Shown piece by piece: positions 1 to 6,299 of a stretch of DNA of 8,113 nucleotides. A model generated the notes under the pieces. That model made no database searches, was not told where the DNA came from, and saw only the letters and a list, made by a program, of their open reading frames with translations. The stretch lies in the NCBI GenBank assembly GCA_021777285.1, contig JAJYDR010000106.1, forward strand, positions 1 through 8,113, in the 5' to 3' direction. The stretch is from Actinomycetes bacterium. Lineage in GTDB: Bacteria; Actinomycetota; Acidimicrobiia; Acidimicrobiales; RAAP-2. Every line of letters starts with the position of its first letter. The first letter of the stretch is position 1. A program made the translations under genes and the position numbers.

Positions 1-4
1 TCCA

Positions 5-592
5 CTAGGCCCCTTGGCGAATGGCCGAACGGTCGATCACGGCGTCGATGAAACCGTACTCAACCGCCTCCTGGGCGGTGAACCAACGGTCTCGATCCGA
101 ATCCGCCTCGATCCGCTCCACGGGCTGACCCGTGTGGAACGCGATGCGATCGGCAAGCATCTTCTTCATGTAGACGATCTGCTCGGCCTGGATGGCGATG
201 TCCGACGCCTGTCCCTGCATACCGCCGAGCGACGGCTGGTGCATAAGGATGCGGCTGTGCGGCAGGGAGAAGCGCTTGCCGGGTGTGCCCGCGCAGAGCA
301 GGAACTGCCCCATCGACGCCGCCATGCCCACACAAATCGTCCTGATATCGCAGTTCACGTACTGCATCGTGTCGTAGATGGCCAGTCCGTCGGTCACCGA
401 TCCACCGGGCGAGTTGATGTAGAGGCTGATGTCCTTGTCACGGTCCTCAGCCTCGAGCAGCAGTAATTCAGCGCAGATCCGATTCGCCGTGTTCTGGTCG
501 ACCTGAGAGCCGAGGAACACGATCCGCTCACGCAGCAGTCGCTGATTGAGGTCGTTCGCACCCATTCCTTCGGCCATGGCGGAGTTGTTCAT
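5..592 (-). CDS. clpP: ATP-dependent Clp protease proteolytic subunit, ClpP1-like
   Basis: Serine peptidase of family S14. It assembles into a cytosolic barrel that degrades proteins unfolded by a ClpX or ClpC ATPase, including tmRNA-tagged ones. The product has 195 residues, the usual length. The catalytic triad is intact: Ser93 in GMAASMGQ, His118 in LMHQPSLGG, and Asp168 in the DRDRW segment. The YINSPGGS oxyanion-region motif lies at 59-65. The first ten or so residues are probably a removed propeptide. Wording near the C-terminus ([13 protein letters not shown]) resembles mycobacterial ClpP1. The ATG at 592 is chosen because TAGATT lies 6 bases upstream, which suggests a leaderless start; Met6 and Met10 are alternatives. 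The TAG stop overlaps a GTG by one base (TAGTG) at the window edge, which may begin a second clpP or clpX. The family call is very secure. Confidence 0.97.
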   Translation of the reverse strand: MNNSAMAEGMGANDLNQRLLRERIVFLGSQVDQNTANRICAELLLLEAEDRDKDISLYINSPGGSVTDGLAIYDTMQYVNCDIRTICVGMAASMGQFLLCAGTPGKRFSLPHSRILMHQPSLGGMQGQASDIAIQAEQIVYMKKMLADRIAFHTGQPVERIEADSDRDRWFTAQEAVEYGFIDAVIDRSAIRQGA

Positions 593-598
593 GGCACC

Positions 599-604
599 AA
601 TCTA
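599..604 (-). promoter_or_regulatory. Putative -10 box for leaderless clpP mRNA (TAGATT)
   Basis: TAGATT on the minus strand is followed by 6 bases and then the clpP ATG. There is no Shine-Dalgarno sequence before that ATG. This is the arrangement expected when transcription starts at or next to the start codon. No convincing -35 hexamer is visible. Confidence 0.45.
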
Positions 605-637
605 CTGGACGTGCACGCGCCCGCTTCGTTGGCGACC

Positions 638-643
638 TAGTCT
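638..643 (+). promoter_or_regulatory. Putative -10 box for the tRNA-Leu gene (TAGTCT)
   Basis: TAGTCT ends 10 bases before the first base of the mature tRNA, so a transcript starting near 650 would carry only a short 5' leader for RNase P to remove. No clear -35 is seen. The 61-bp gap between clpP and the tRNA must hold both divergent promoters. Confidence 0.35.
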
Positions 644-653
644 GGAGCCACTC

Positions 654-736
654 GCGGGCGTGGCGGAATTGGCAGACGCGCTGGTTTTAGGTACCAGTTC
701 TTCGGAGTGTGGGTTCGAGTCCCTCCGCCCGCACCA
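654..736 (+). tRNA. tRNA-Leu (anticodon UAG), CCA encoded
   Basis: A class II tRNA of 83 bases. The 7-bp acceptor stem GCGGGCG (654-660) pairs perfectly with CGCCCGC (726-732), followed by discriminator A733 and an encoded CCA. The 3-bp D stem is 663-665 with 677-679. The anticodon stem CTGGT/ACCAG (681-685, 693-697) encloses a 7-base loop with anticodon TAG at 688-690, which reads CUN leucine codons. The variable arm (698-708) folds as a CT/AG stem on a TCGG loop, as expected for leucine tRNAs. The T loop TTCGAGT (714-720) is normal, but the T stem GTGGG/CCCTC has a U-U mismatch at its second pair (710 with 724). Confidence 0.95.
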
Positions 737-818
737 TCACCTGACGATGCTCCAGGGTTCGTCGCCCCGCCGGACTACGCCGCGCGTAACCCACCGCTTG
801 GGGTTTCCATTCATCTGC

Positions 819-824
819 TAGCGT
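819..824 (+). promoter_or_regulatory. Weak candidate -10 box for the helicase gene (TAGCGT)
   Basis: TAGCGT lies 15 bases after TTGGGG (798-803), or 16 after CTTGGG (797-802). A start near 831 would give a leader of about 80 bases holding the two hairpins listed separately. The match is weak and other promoters in 737-880 are possible. Confidence 0.25.
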
Positions 825-836
825 GTACGGGACGTT

Positions 837-853
837 CGCCGCACAGTGCGGTG
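837..853 (+). other. Hairpin in the helicase leader
   Basis: CGCCGCA (837-843) pairs with TGCGGTG (847-853) across a 3-base loop: 7 pairs, one of them G-U. It would lie near the 5' end of the helicase mRNA if transcription starts at about 831. It is not followed by a T run, so it does not look like a terminator for the tRNA. Confidence 0.35.
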
Positions 854-878
854 GAGACCGATTCGACCGTGACATTTC

Positions 879-899
879 GGGTTGGGCTCACCTCAACCT
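879..899 (+). promoter_or_regulatory. Hairpin just upstream of the helicase ribosome binding site
   Basis: GGTTGGG (880-886) pairs with CTCAACC (892-898) around a CTCAC loop, and an outer G-U (879 with 899) extends it to 8 pairs. It ends two bases before the AGGAG ribosome binding site at 902-906, so its folding could affect ribosome access. A regulatory role is inference from position only. Confidence 0.35.
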
Positions 900-901
900 A
901 C

Positions 902-906
902 AGGAG
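902..906 (+). promoter_or_regulatory. Shine-Dalgarno AGGAG deciding the helicase start
   Basis: AGGAG sits 5 bases before GTG 912. It fixes the start there rather than at the in-frame TTG 882, which has no ribosome binding site and would add ten residues unlike the family. Confidence 0.8.
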
Positions 907-911
907 TCATT

Positions 912-2567
912 GTGTCCGTATCCTTCGCCGACCTCGGCGTGCCCACCAACCTCGTCGACCGCCTTCGCGCCCGCGGAATCACCGACTCCTTCCCCATCCA
1001 GGAAGCCGCCATCCCCGACGCACTCGCGGGACGCGACGTCGTGGGTAAGGCGGCAACGGGTTCGGGTAAGACGCTCGCGTTCGGCCTGCCCTTGCTCGCG
1101 AGGCTCGGCACGGCCCGCCCGCGTCAGCCACTCGGGTTGATCCTCGTCCCCACCCGCGAGCTCGCTTCCCAGGTCCAAAAGGAGTTGGCCCAGTTGACCA
1201 ACGACCGCGGACGTCGGATCATCACCATCTTCGGTGGTACCTCGTACAACACGACGCGCAAGGCACTGAACGCCGGCGTTGACCTCGTGGTCGCCTGTCC
1301 CGGCCGACTCGAGGACCTGCTCGAGCAGCGTGCCCTTGACCTGTCCGCGGTGACGACCGTCGTCGTCGACGAGGCCGACCGCATGGCGGACATGGGCTTC
1401 CTTCCCGCGGTACGTCGCATCGTCGGGGCGACCCCGTCGAATCGCCACGTGATGCTCTTCTCGGCCACGATGGGCCCCGACGTCGCGACCCTCGTCAACA
1501 CCTTCACCCACGACGCGATCATCCACGATGTGGTTGGCGACGAAGCACCGAGCGACGTCGACCACTTCTTCTGGCGGGTCGCTCGCGACCAGCGCCCCCA
1601 GGTGACCGCCGACATCGTGGAACAGTACGAGCGTGCCATCGTCTTTACCCGCACCAAGCACGGCGCCGACCGGCTCGCCCGCCAGCTCGGTGAACGTGGC
1701 GTGTCGTCAGTCGCGTTGCACGGGGACCGGACACAGGCTCAGCGCGAGCGCGCACTGCGGGCGATGAAGAATGGCGAGACGCGAGTCCTCGTGGCGACTG
1801 ACGTCGCCGCCCGTGGTATCCACATCGACCTGCTGCCCGTCGTCGTGCACTACGACCCGCCCACCCAGGCGACGGACTACCTCCACCGTTCGGGACGCAC
1901 CGGGCGCGCAGGCGCAACCGGAGCGGTCATCTCACTCGTGAGTGACGACGTCGCCGGGCACGTGAAGCGGATGCAGCGATCGCTCGGCATCCCCACTACG
2001 CTCGACGACCCACAGAACGCGGTCGCGATTCGCCTCGGCGCCGTGGACGATGCGGCCGCCGCCCAGTCCTTGGACGAACGTCCGCGTTCACGCTCGAACC
2101 GTCCGGCCGAGTCCAACCGTCGTGATAGTGCTGACCGTCCTGCGGGCCGATTCGGCGAACGCACACGGGAGCGTAGCGAAACTCGACGTAGTCGTACCGC
2201 ACCGACTGACGCACGCAGCGAAACGCGAGCGCCGCGAAGTGAGTTCCGATCCGACGCGCCGCGCGTCGCCGACCGGTCGGCGTCTCGCGCCCCGCGTGAG
2301 CAGTACCGTGAGTTGAAGACTTCGGGTGCGACGAAGCGGTCTGCCGCGGGACACGCAGTGGTCAGTTTCTTCAACGACTCCAAGGGGTTTGGCTTCGCGA
2401 GTGACGAGAAGGGTGATGACCTGTTCATCCACTTCTCCAACATTGTCGGAGACGGCTTCAAGACCTTGAGTCAAGGTCAGACCATCGCCTACGACGAGGC
2501 AACCGGCCCCAAGGGTCGCGAGGCTCGAAACGTTCGCGTCGTCACGGGCGGCGCACGACACCGGTAG
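912..2567 (+). CDS. DEAD-box RNA helicase with C-terminal cold-shock domain
   Basis: A 551-residue ATP-dependent RNA helicase, probably used in cytosolic RNA unwinding or decay. Visible motifs: Q motif (Phe5, Gln30), Walker A AATGSGKT 47-54, PTREL 80-84, GG 108-109, CPGR 129-132, DEAD 153-156, SAT 184-186, VFTRTK 244-249, TDVAARGIHI 296-305 and HRSGRTGRAG 325-334. Residues 385-475 are Arg/Ser-rich, lack hydrophobic stretches and look disordered. Residues 479-543 form a cold-shock domain with RNP1 (KGFGFA, 491-496) and RNP2 (DLFIHF, 503-508). The CPGR form (usually TPGR) and His304 (usually Asp) are departures; from memory the ARGIH form occurs in other actinobacterial RhlE-like proteins. The FKBP gene starts 11 bases after the stop. 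Helicase function is secure; the RNA targets are unknown. Confidence 0.95.
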   Translation: MSVSFADLGVPTNLVDRLRARGITDSFPIQEAAIPDALAGRDVVGKAATGSGKTLAFGLPLLARLGTARPRQPLGLILVPTRELASQVQKELAQLTNDRGRRIITIFGGTSYNTTRKALNAGVDLVVACPGRLEDLLEQRALDLSAVTTVVVDEADRMADMGFLPAVRRIVGATPSNRHVMLFSATMGPDVATLVNTFTHDAIIHDVVGDEAPSDVDHFFWRVARDQRPQVTADIVEQYERAIVFTRTKHGADRLARQLGERGVSSVALHGDRTQAQRERALRAMKNGETRVLVATDVAARGIHIDLLPVVVHYDPPTQATDYLHRSGRTGRAGATGAVISLVSDDVAGHVKRMQRSLGIPTTLDDPQNAVAIRLGAVDDAAAAQSLDERPRSRSNRPAESNRRDSADRPAGRFGERTRERSETRRSRTAPTDARSETRAPRSEFRSDAPRVADRSASRAPREQYRELKTSGATKRSAAGHAVVSFFNDSKGFGFASDEKGDDLFIHFSNIVGDGFKTLSQGQTIAYDEATGPKGREARNVRVVTGGARHR

Positions 2568-2570
2568 CAT
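2565..2570 (+). promoter_or_regulatory. Putative -10 box for the FKBP gene (TAGCAT)
   Basis: TAGCAT contains the helicase stop codon TAG and is followed by 8 bases and the FKBP GTG at 2579. There is no Shine-Dalgarno sequence. It may give a separate leaderless transcript in addition to readthrough from the helicase gene. The spacing is two bases longer than for the other candidates here, so confidence is lower. Confidence 0.3.
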
Positions 2571-2578
2571 TGCGAACC

Positions 2579-2950
2579 GTGACTGATAAGCCTCTCGTTG
2601 AACCACACCTCGGTGAACCACCGACCGAATTGATCATTGAAGACATCGTCGTCGGTGACGGGGACGTCGCCGTGGCGGGGCAAACCGTCGCCGTCCACTA
2701 CGTCGGCGTGAGCGCATCGACCGGCCAACAGTTTGACGCATCCTGGGATCGCGGCGAACCCTTCGCCTTCCCACTCGGCCGCGGCTACGTCATCGCAGGC
2801 TGGGACCAGGGTGTGACAGGCATGCGAGTCGGCGGGCGACGTCGCCTCGTGATCCCTTCCCACCTGGGCTACGGCGAGCGCGGTGCCGGCGGTGTCATCG
2901 CACCGGGCGAGACGCTGATCTTCGTCGTCGACCTACTCGAGGTCAACTAA
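2579..2950 (+). CDS. FKBP-type peptidyl-prolyl cis-trans isomerase
   Basis: A 123-residue single-domain FKBP that catalyses cis-trans isomerisation of prolyl bonds. No signal peptide, lipobox or membrane segment is seen, so it is probably cytosolic. Residues matching the human FKBP12 pocket are all present: Tyr41, Phe52, Asp53, Phe62, Val71-Ile72, Trp75 in VIAGWDQGV, Tyr98 in HLGYGERG and Phe115. The C-terminal strand TLIFVVDLLEV is complete. The start is set at GTG 2579; an in-frame TTG at 2570 would add three residues and overlaps the candidate -10 box. It follows the helicase on the same strand and could share its transcript. Its TAA stop overlaps the stop of the opposing LON gene, so no separate terminator fits between them. 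The fold is certain; the substrate is unknown. Confidence 0.93.
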   Translation: MTDKPLVEPHLGEPPTELIIEDIVVGDGDVAVAGQTVAVHYVGVSASTGQQFDASWDRGEPFAFPLGRGYVIAGWDQGVTGMRVGGRRRLVIPSHLGYGERGAGGVIAPGETLIFVVDLLEVN

Positions 2951-3588
2951 CCGAGCAGATACGGCGACGAATCGCGCGCCAATAGCCGCTGATAATCGCC
3001 GTATCGCTCGCAACAGATCTCAGCTACCAGCCGAAGGCGGTCGTTGGGATTGCTCAAACTCAGAACTTTGAACTGATCGAGCGTCGACATCGGCGTCATC
3101 GCACAGAGCTGCCAGCTGCGCACTGACGGATTCGGGTCCATCGCGCAGTCATGGCGCAGTAACTCGTCGGTCACCACTTCGCTACGCAGCGCCCGAAGCG
3201 CGCGCACGGCGGATTCCGTCGACTTGAGCAGGGCCGGTTCGATCTCGATCTCGTCACAGCACCGTTCGTGAACTACTGCGCGCGGATACGGCGCGTCGGC
3301 GAGCCAGGCCGACACCTTGACGCACTTGGTTCCTTCGACCCTGAGCAGGGTCTGACCGTTGGGCAGTTTCTGGGAGTCCAGGATTTGAAGCACCGTACCG
3401 ACGCACGTACGCACCTCGCCCCCGCCGACCTCAGCACCCTTCTCGATCATGCAGGTGCCGAACTCTTGGTCGTCGGGGAGTTCCTGCAGCATCGCTTGAT
3501 AGCGGGGCTCGAACACGCACAGCCCCACCACTTGATGCGGGAAGACCACCATCCCCAAGGGAAACATGGGTAGGACGCCGTTGTTCAC
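2947..3588 (-). CDS. Stand-alone LON substrate-binding domain protein
   Basis: A 213-residue protein resembling the N-terminal domain of Lon protease without the AAA+ or peptidase parts. The signature is PMFPLGMVVFPHQ (7-19) followed by FEPRYQAML (26-34), with the FGTCMI and VGTVLQI strands after it, and a helical second half (about 117-205). Such proteins are widespread; most are uncharacterised and are presumed to bind proteins or peptides. This one has ten cysteines (24, 46, 62, 89, 110, 111, 148, 162, 192, 193), including two CC pairs, with no zinc-binding pattern I recognise. The start is GTG 3588, with TAGGCT 6 bases upstream and no well-spaced Shine-Dalgarno; Met8 is an alternative. 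It lies 38 bases after rdgB on the same strand and may also be read from that operon. The family is clear, the function is not. Confidence 0.85.
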   Translation of the reverse strand: MNNGVLPMFPLGMVVFPHQVVGLCVFEPRYQAMLQELPDDQEFGTCMIEKGAEVGGGEVRTCVGTVLQILDSQKLPNGQTLLRVEGTKCVKVSAWLADAPYPRAVVHERCCDEIEIEPALLKSTESAVRALRALRSEVVTDELLRHDCAMDPNPSVRSWQLCAMTPMSTLDQFKVLSLSNPNDRLRLVAEICCERYGDYQRLLARDSSPYLLG

Positions 3589-3594
3589 GCTTCC

Positions 3595-3600
3595 AGCCTA
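3595..3600 (-). promoter_or_regulatory. Putative -10 box for the LON-domain gene (TAGGCT)
   Basis: TAGGCT on the minus strand is followed by 6 bases and GTG 3588. It lies in the 38-base gap after rdgB. The GGAAG immediately before the start is only one base away, too close to act as a ribosome binding site. No good -35 is seen. Confidence 0.4.
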
Positions 3601-3626
3601 AAGGTGAACGCTCCGTGAAGCACCGA

Positions 3627-4214
3627 TCACGACCGAAGTCGCGCAGCCAGCGCCGCCAGGGCACGCGCCCGGTGCGATACGGCATTCTTCTCATCGGCGG
3701 TCACTTCCGCCAGCGTCCGCCCACCCAGTTCGGCGCTCGCGAACACGGGGTCGTAACCGAAACCTCGTTCCCCGCGAGGCTGCTCGACGATCCAGCCGCC
3801 AAGGGAACCCTCGACGGTCAACGCCGATCCGTCCGGGTACGCCACCGCGATGACGGTGCGAAATCGCGCACCGCGATCCGCACGATCGACCTCTGAGAGC
3901 TCGCTCAGTAATTTTCTCACGTTGTCGGCGTCGATTGCGGACGGTCCGGCGTATCGGGCACTGTGAACACCAGGCTCACCGCCGAGGGCATCTACGAACA
4001 GGCCCGTGTCATCGGCTATCGCCGGCTGCCCGACGGCAGCGCAGATCGCGTGGGCCTTCAGCAACGCGTTCCCATCGAGGGAGTCGCTCGTCTCGGCAAC
4101 GTCCGGCACACTGGCTGGCCGTGCGACCACGTCGATGCCGACCCCGCCGAGCACCGCGCGCATCTCGTCGGCCTTGTGCGCGTTGGCCGTAGCGAGAACA
4201 AACACGAGCCCCAT
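3627..4214 (-). CDS. rdgB: Non-canonical purine NTP pyrophosphatase, RdgB/HAM1 family
   Basis: Hydrolyses dITP, ITP and XTP to monophosphates plus pyrophosphate, keeping deaminated purines out of DNA and RNA. The 195-residue length is normal. Motifs in order: LATANAHKADEM at 7-18 (usually SGN..K..E), ETSDSLDGNALLKA 41-54, IADDTGLFVDAL 66-77 with the catalytic acidic pair Asp68-Asp69, GVHSARYAG 82-90, GFGYDPVF 151-158 and SHRARAL 180-186. The Thr in ADDTGL replaces the usual Ser, a conservative change. The start ATG overlaps the rph stop by one base (TAATG), so translation is probably coupled; rph-rdgB is a common actinobacterial pair. The N-terminus begins directly with the first strand, so no earlier start is needed. 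Confidence 0.96.
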   Translation of the reverse strand: MGLVFVLATANAHKADEMRAVLGGVGIDVVARPASVPDVAETSDSLDGNALLKAHAICAAVGQPAIADDTGLFVDALGGEPGVHSARYAGPSAIDADNVRKLLSELSEVDRADRGARFRTVIAVAYPDGSALTVEGSLGGWIVEQPRGERGFGYDPVFASAELGGRTLAEVTADEKNAVSHRARALAALAARLRS

Positions 4215-4957
4215 TATCGTGTCCGAGGGCTTGGCGGCGTCGCTAACACGAGTCGCTGGGCTTCGTGGATCGACTTGATCCCTTCTGAGGCCAGGTCCAG
4301 GAGTTGATCGAGTTCCGTACGGCTGAAGGCGGTACGTTCCGCGGTGCCCTGGACCTCGACGAAACCGCCCGATCCGGTCATCACGACGTTCATGTCGGTC
4401 TCGGCTGACGAATCCTCCTCGTAGGGCAAATCGAGCATCGGCACCCCGTCGACGATGCCCACCGACACCGCGGCCACGAGATCGGTGAGTGCGTGGCTGC
4501 GGATCGTGCCGTCATTGACGAGGCGCGTGACCGCATCATGTAGCGCTAAGTAGCCCCCACTGATCGACGCCGTGCGCGTGCCACCGTCGGCCTGCAAGAC
4601 ATCACAGTCAACGATGATCTGCACGTCCGCGAGCAGTGTGAGGTCGGTGACCGTGCGCAACGATCGCCCGATCAACCGCTGGATCTCTTGGGTGCGCCCG
4701 GACTGCTTACCTCGCGCCGCCTCACGCGACGCTCGCTCGGGCGTCGATCCCGGAAGCATCGAGTACTCGGCCGTCACCCAACCGCGCCCTGACCCGCGAA
4801 GCCATCGCGGCACGTCGGTCTCGACCGAGGCCGTGCAGAGCACCCTCGTCCTGCCGACCTCAACGAGAACCGAGCCCGCCGCCATCTCGGTGTAGCCGCG
4901 GATGAACCGCAGTGGACGGGCCTCGTTGTTGTTGCGTCCGTCGAATCGCGTGGTCAT
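4214..4957 (-). CDS. rph: Ribonuclease PH
   Basis: Phosphate-dependent 3'-5' exoribonuclease that trims tRNA 3' ends to the mature CCA and acts as a ring of dimers in the cytosol. The 247 residues are typical. Visible features: N-terminal [17 protein letters not shown] (14-30), [17 protein letters not shown] (55-71), the basic segment RLIGRSLR (94-101), phosphate-binding GGTRTA (125-130) with Thr127 and Arg128, and the acidic site around [15 protein letters not shown] (176-190). The start is ATG 4957, preceded by GAGAGG 6 bases away. The frame stays open upstream into cysM, but those residues do not match the family. It lies 46 bases after cysM, and a small hairpin (4972-4985) sits in that gap. 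Confidence 0.97.
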   Translation of the reverse strand: MTTRFDGRNNNEARPLRFIRGYTEMAAGSVLVEVGRTRVLCTASVETDVPRWLRGSGRGWVTAEYSMLPGSTPERASREAARGKQSGRTQEIQRLIGRSLRTVTDLTLLADVQIIVDCDVLQADGGTRTASISGGYLALHDAVTRLVNDGTIRSHALTDLVAAVSVGIVDGVPMLDLPYEEDSSAETDMNVVMTGSGGFVEVQGTAERTAFSRTELDQLLDLASEGIKSIHEAQRLVLATPPSPRTR

Positions 4958-4963
4958 GGTCTC

Positions 4964-4969
4964 CCTCTC
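4964..4969 (-). promoter_or_regulatory. Shine-Dalgarno deciding the rph start
   Basis: GAGAGG on the minus strand is 6 bases before ATG 4957. It supports this start over the long in-frame extension that runs back into cysM. Confidence 0.6.
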
Positions 4970-4971
4970 AT

Positions 4972-4985
4972 CGGTGCGAACACCG
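4972..4985 (-). other. UUCG-loop hairpin between cysM and rph
   Basis: On the minus strand CGGTG-TTCG-CACCG forms 5 GC-rich pairs with a four-base UUCG loop closed by G-C. No T run follows it, so it is not an intrinsic terminator. In the mRNA it would sit between the cysM stop and the rph ribosome binding site, where it could stabilise a processed end. Function is not shown. Confidence 0.35.
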
Positions 4986-5003
4986 TAGTTGACACCACAC
5001 TCG

Positions 5004-5969
5004 TTAGAAATAGATGATCCGCTTGGCCCGATCGACCACGTCGTCGATGTCGTCGCTCCAGGCACCGGTCGAGAGGTACTTCCACCCGTCGTCACAAACG
5101 ATCGTGACAATCGTCGCCGTCTGGTCCTCAGGAATCGTTTGGGCGCACTTGACCGCACCGGCCATGATCGCTCCCGATGAGATTCCAACAAAGAGTCCGA
5201 CTTCGGTCATCGCCCGCGTCCATTCAATCGACTCGCGCGGGCGAACCACAACCTTGCGATCGAGCAGGTCTACGCCATGGTTGTCGATGAAAATCGGTGG
5301 GATGAACCCGTCGTCCAAACTGCGTAGGCCGTCCACCATCTCACCGCTGGGCGGCTCGACGGCCCAGATCTGAACGCCCGGCCTGTGCTCCTTCAAATAT
5401 CGTCCGACGCCCATGAGCGTGCCCGATGTGCCTAGTCCGGCAACGAAGTGGGTCACCTCGGGAACATCGGCCAGGATCTCTGGTCCGGTCGTCTCATAGT
5501 GCGCCGTCGGGTTGGCCGGGTTGGCGTACTGGTAGAGAAAAACCCAGTCGGGGTTCTCGGCCGCTATCGATTGGGCCATGCGCACCGCACCGTTTGACCC
5601 TTCCGTTCCCGGTGAGTCGATGATCTCGGCGCCCCACGCCAGAAGCAACTGGCGCCGTTCCGGGGAGACGTTGGTGGGCATCACGACCTTCAGGTGATAC
5701 CCCCGCATCCGGCACACCATCGCCAGCGCGATCCCTGTGTTTCCCGACGATGGCTCGATCAGTATCTGGTCATCGCGCCCGGGGACGAGTCGACCGTCGC
5801 GCTCCGCCGCGCGAACGAGTGACAGCGCGACGCGGTCCTTCACCGAACCCGCCGGGTTTCGTCCTTCGAGTTTGGCCAAGATTGTGACGTTGGACTTGGG
5901 TGAGAGCGCGCTCACGTCCACGACGGGCGTCGATCCCACGAGGTCGAGCACCGACTGAACGCGGGCCAC
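5004..5969 (-). CDS. cysM: CysO-dependent O-phosphoserine sulfhydrylase
   Basis: A PLP enzyme of the cysteine synthase fold, 321 residues. In the mycobacterial pathway CysM forms an aminoacrylate from O-phosphoserine and takes sulfur from the CysO thiocarboxylate, making a CysO-cysteine adduct. Visible: PLP lysine Lys44 in GSVKDR, PSSGNTG (73-79), phosphate-binding GTSGT (180-184), and a C-terminal segment [11 protein letters not shown] (294-304) shared with mycobacterial CysM. Arg216 in GLRSLDDGF aligns with the arginine (Arg220 in M. tuberculosis) that selects phosphoserine over acetylserine, which supports the substrate call. The start GTG overlaps the cysO TAG (TAGTG), indicating translational coupling. 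Generic O-acetylserine cysteine synthase is the alternative, but cysO and mec next door argue against it. Confidence 0.95.
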   Translation of the reverse strand: MARVQSVLDLVGSTPVVDVSALSPKSNVTILAKLEGRNPAGSVKDRVALSLVRAAERDGRLVPGRDDQILIEPSSGNTGIALAMVCRMRGYHLKVVMPTNVSPERRQLLLAWGAEIIDSPGTEGSNGAVRMAQSIAAENPDWVFLYQYANPANPTAHYETTGPEILADVPEVTHFVAGLGTSGTLMGVGRYLKEHRPGVQIWAVEPPSGEMVDGLRSLDDGFIPPIFIDNHGVDLLDRKVVVRPRESIEWTRAMTEVGLFVGISSGAIMAGAVKCAQTIPEDQTATIVTIVCDDGWKYLSTGAWSDDIDDVVDRAKRIIYF

Positions 5970-6250
5970 TAGGCGACACCACCGGCGACGGCGGGCAGCA
6001 ACGTGATCTCGTCGTCGTCCCCGACTGGTGCGTTGACCCCTCCGATATAGCGAACGTCATCGTCGTTGACGTAGATGTTCAAGAATCGATGCACGGTGCC
6101 GTCCTGGTTCAACAACTGTCCCTCGATTGTCGGGTACGCGGTGGTCAACTCGGTGAGTACCGCGCCGATCGTTGTCCCCTCAACCGTTACCGTCGTCAAT
6201 CCGCCCATCGCTGGCCGGAGCACCGTGGGGATTCGCACCGTCGCTGCCAT
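5969..6250 (-). CDS. cysO: Sulfur-carrier protein CysO (ThiS/MoaD family) with a GGVA tail
   Basis: A 93-residue ubiquitin-like sulfur carrier for cysteine synthesis. The carrier's C-terminal glycine is adenylated by an E1-like enzyme (not in this window), converted to a thiocarboxylate, and used by CysM. The sequence shows VRIPTVLRP near the start, HRFLNIYVNDDDVR (54-67) and LLPAVAGG (84-91), closely like mycobacterial CysO. Unlike the M. tuberculosis protein, which ends in GG, this one continues with Val92-Ala93, so two residues must be removed before activation; the JAMM peptidase Mec in the same cluster is the obvious candidate. The start ATG has AAGGAG 6 bases upstream. Its stop overlaps the cysM start. 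A possible own promoter and two dyads lie in the 70-base gap before it. Confidence 0.95.
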   Translation of the reverse strand: MAATVRIPTVLRPAMGGLTTVTVEGTTIGAVLTELTTAYPTIEGQLLNQDGTVHRFLNIYVNDDDVRYIGGVNAPVGDDDEITLLPAVAGGVA

Positions 6251-6256
6251 CGCATT

Positions 6257-6262
6257 CTCCTT
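6257..6262 (-). promoter_or_regulatory. Shine-Dalgarno AAGGAG for cysO
   Basis: AAGGAG on the minus strand lies 6 bases before ATG 6250. It is the strongest ribosome binding site in the window and serves the translationally coupled cysO-cysM pair. Confidence 0.8.
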
Positions 6263-6276
6263 CGCCGGTCCAATTA

Positions 6277-6291
6277 CGACCTTTTCGGTCG
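6277..6291 (-). promoter_or_regulatory. Dyad/hairpin in the cysO leader
   Basis: On the minus strand CGACC and GGTCG pair perfectly across a 5-base GAAAA loop. The dyad lies just downstream of TAAATT (6297-6292), so it would cover the transcription start of a cysO promoter. It could be an operator or a leader hairpin. No T run follows, which argues against a terminator. Confidence 0.35.
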
Positions 6292-6297
6292 AATTTA
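6292..6297 (-). promoter_or_regulatory. Candidate -10 box for an internal cysO promoter (TAAATT)
   Basis: TAAATT on the minus strand lies in an AT-rich patch of an otherwise GC-rich region, with a dyad on either side. A start near 6285 would give a short leader carrying the cysO Shine-Dalgarno. No good -35 hexamer is visible. Confidence 0.35.
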
Positions 6298-6299
6298 GT

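Noticed and set aside
737..830. Small gene or terminator between tRNA-Leu and the helicase leader
   Set aside because: No frame with a ribosome binding site and no stem followed by a T run was found; I see only the weak promoter candidate near its end.
882..911. N-terminal extension of the helicase from TTG 882
   Set aside because: No ribosome binding site precedes it and the ten extra residues do not resemble the family; it also falls in the stem of the leader hairpin. GTG 912 with AGGAG is far better.
888..1661. Long minus-strand open frame opposite the helicase
   Set aside because: It is a by-product of GC-rich codon use; the plus-strand frame has all the helicase motifs and the minus-strand translation has no recognisable features.
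2096..2340. DNA repeat array in the helicase linker
   Set aside because: The Arg/Ser-rich stretch comes from repeated codon choices (CGT, CGA, AGT, GAA) with no fixed period; it is low-complexity protein coding, not a tandem repeat.
4989..5018. Perfect TTGACA on the plus strand with GATGAT 18 bases later, reading antisense into cysM
   Set aside because: The -10 is only a partial match and no gene follows on that strand. An antisense RNA is possible but a single hexamer pair is not enough.
4958..5191. 78-residue N-terminal extension of RNase PH
   Set aside because: It overlaps the end of cysM in another frame, is Arg/Ser-rich as expected of a shadow frame, and RNase PH begins at ATG 4957 with a ribosome binding site.
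6277..6291. Intrinsic terminator after doxX
   Set aside because: The stem is only 5 bp and no T run follows on the minus strand.
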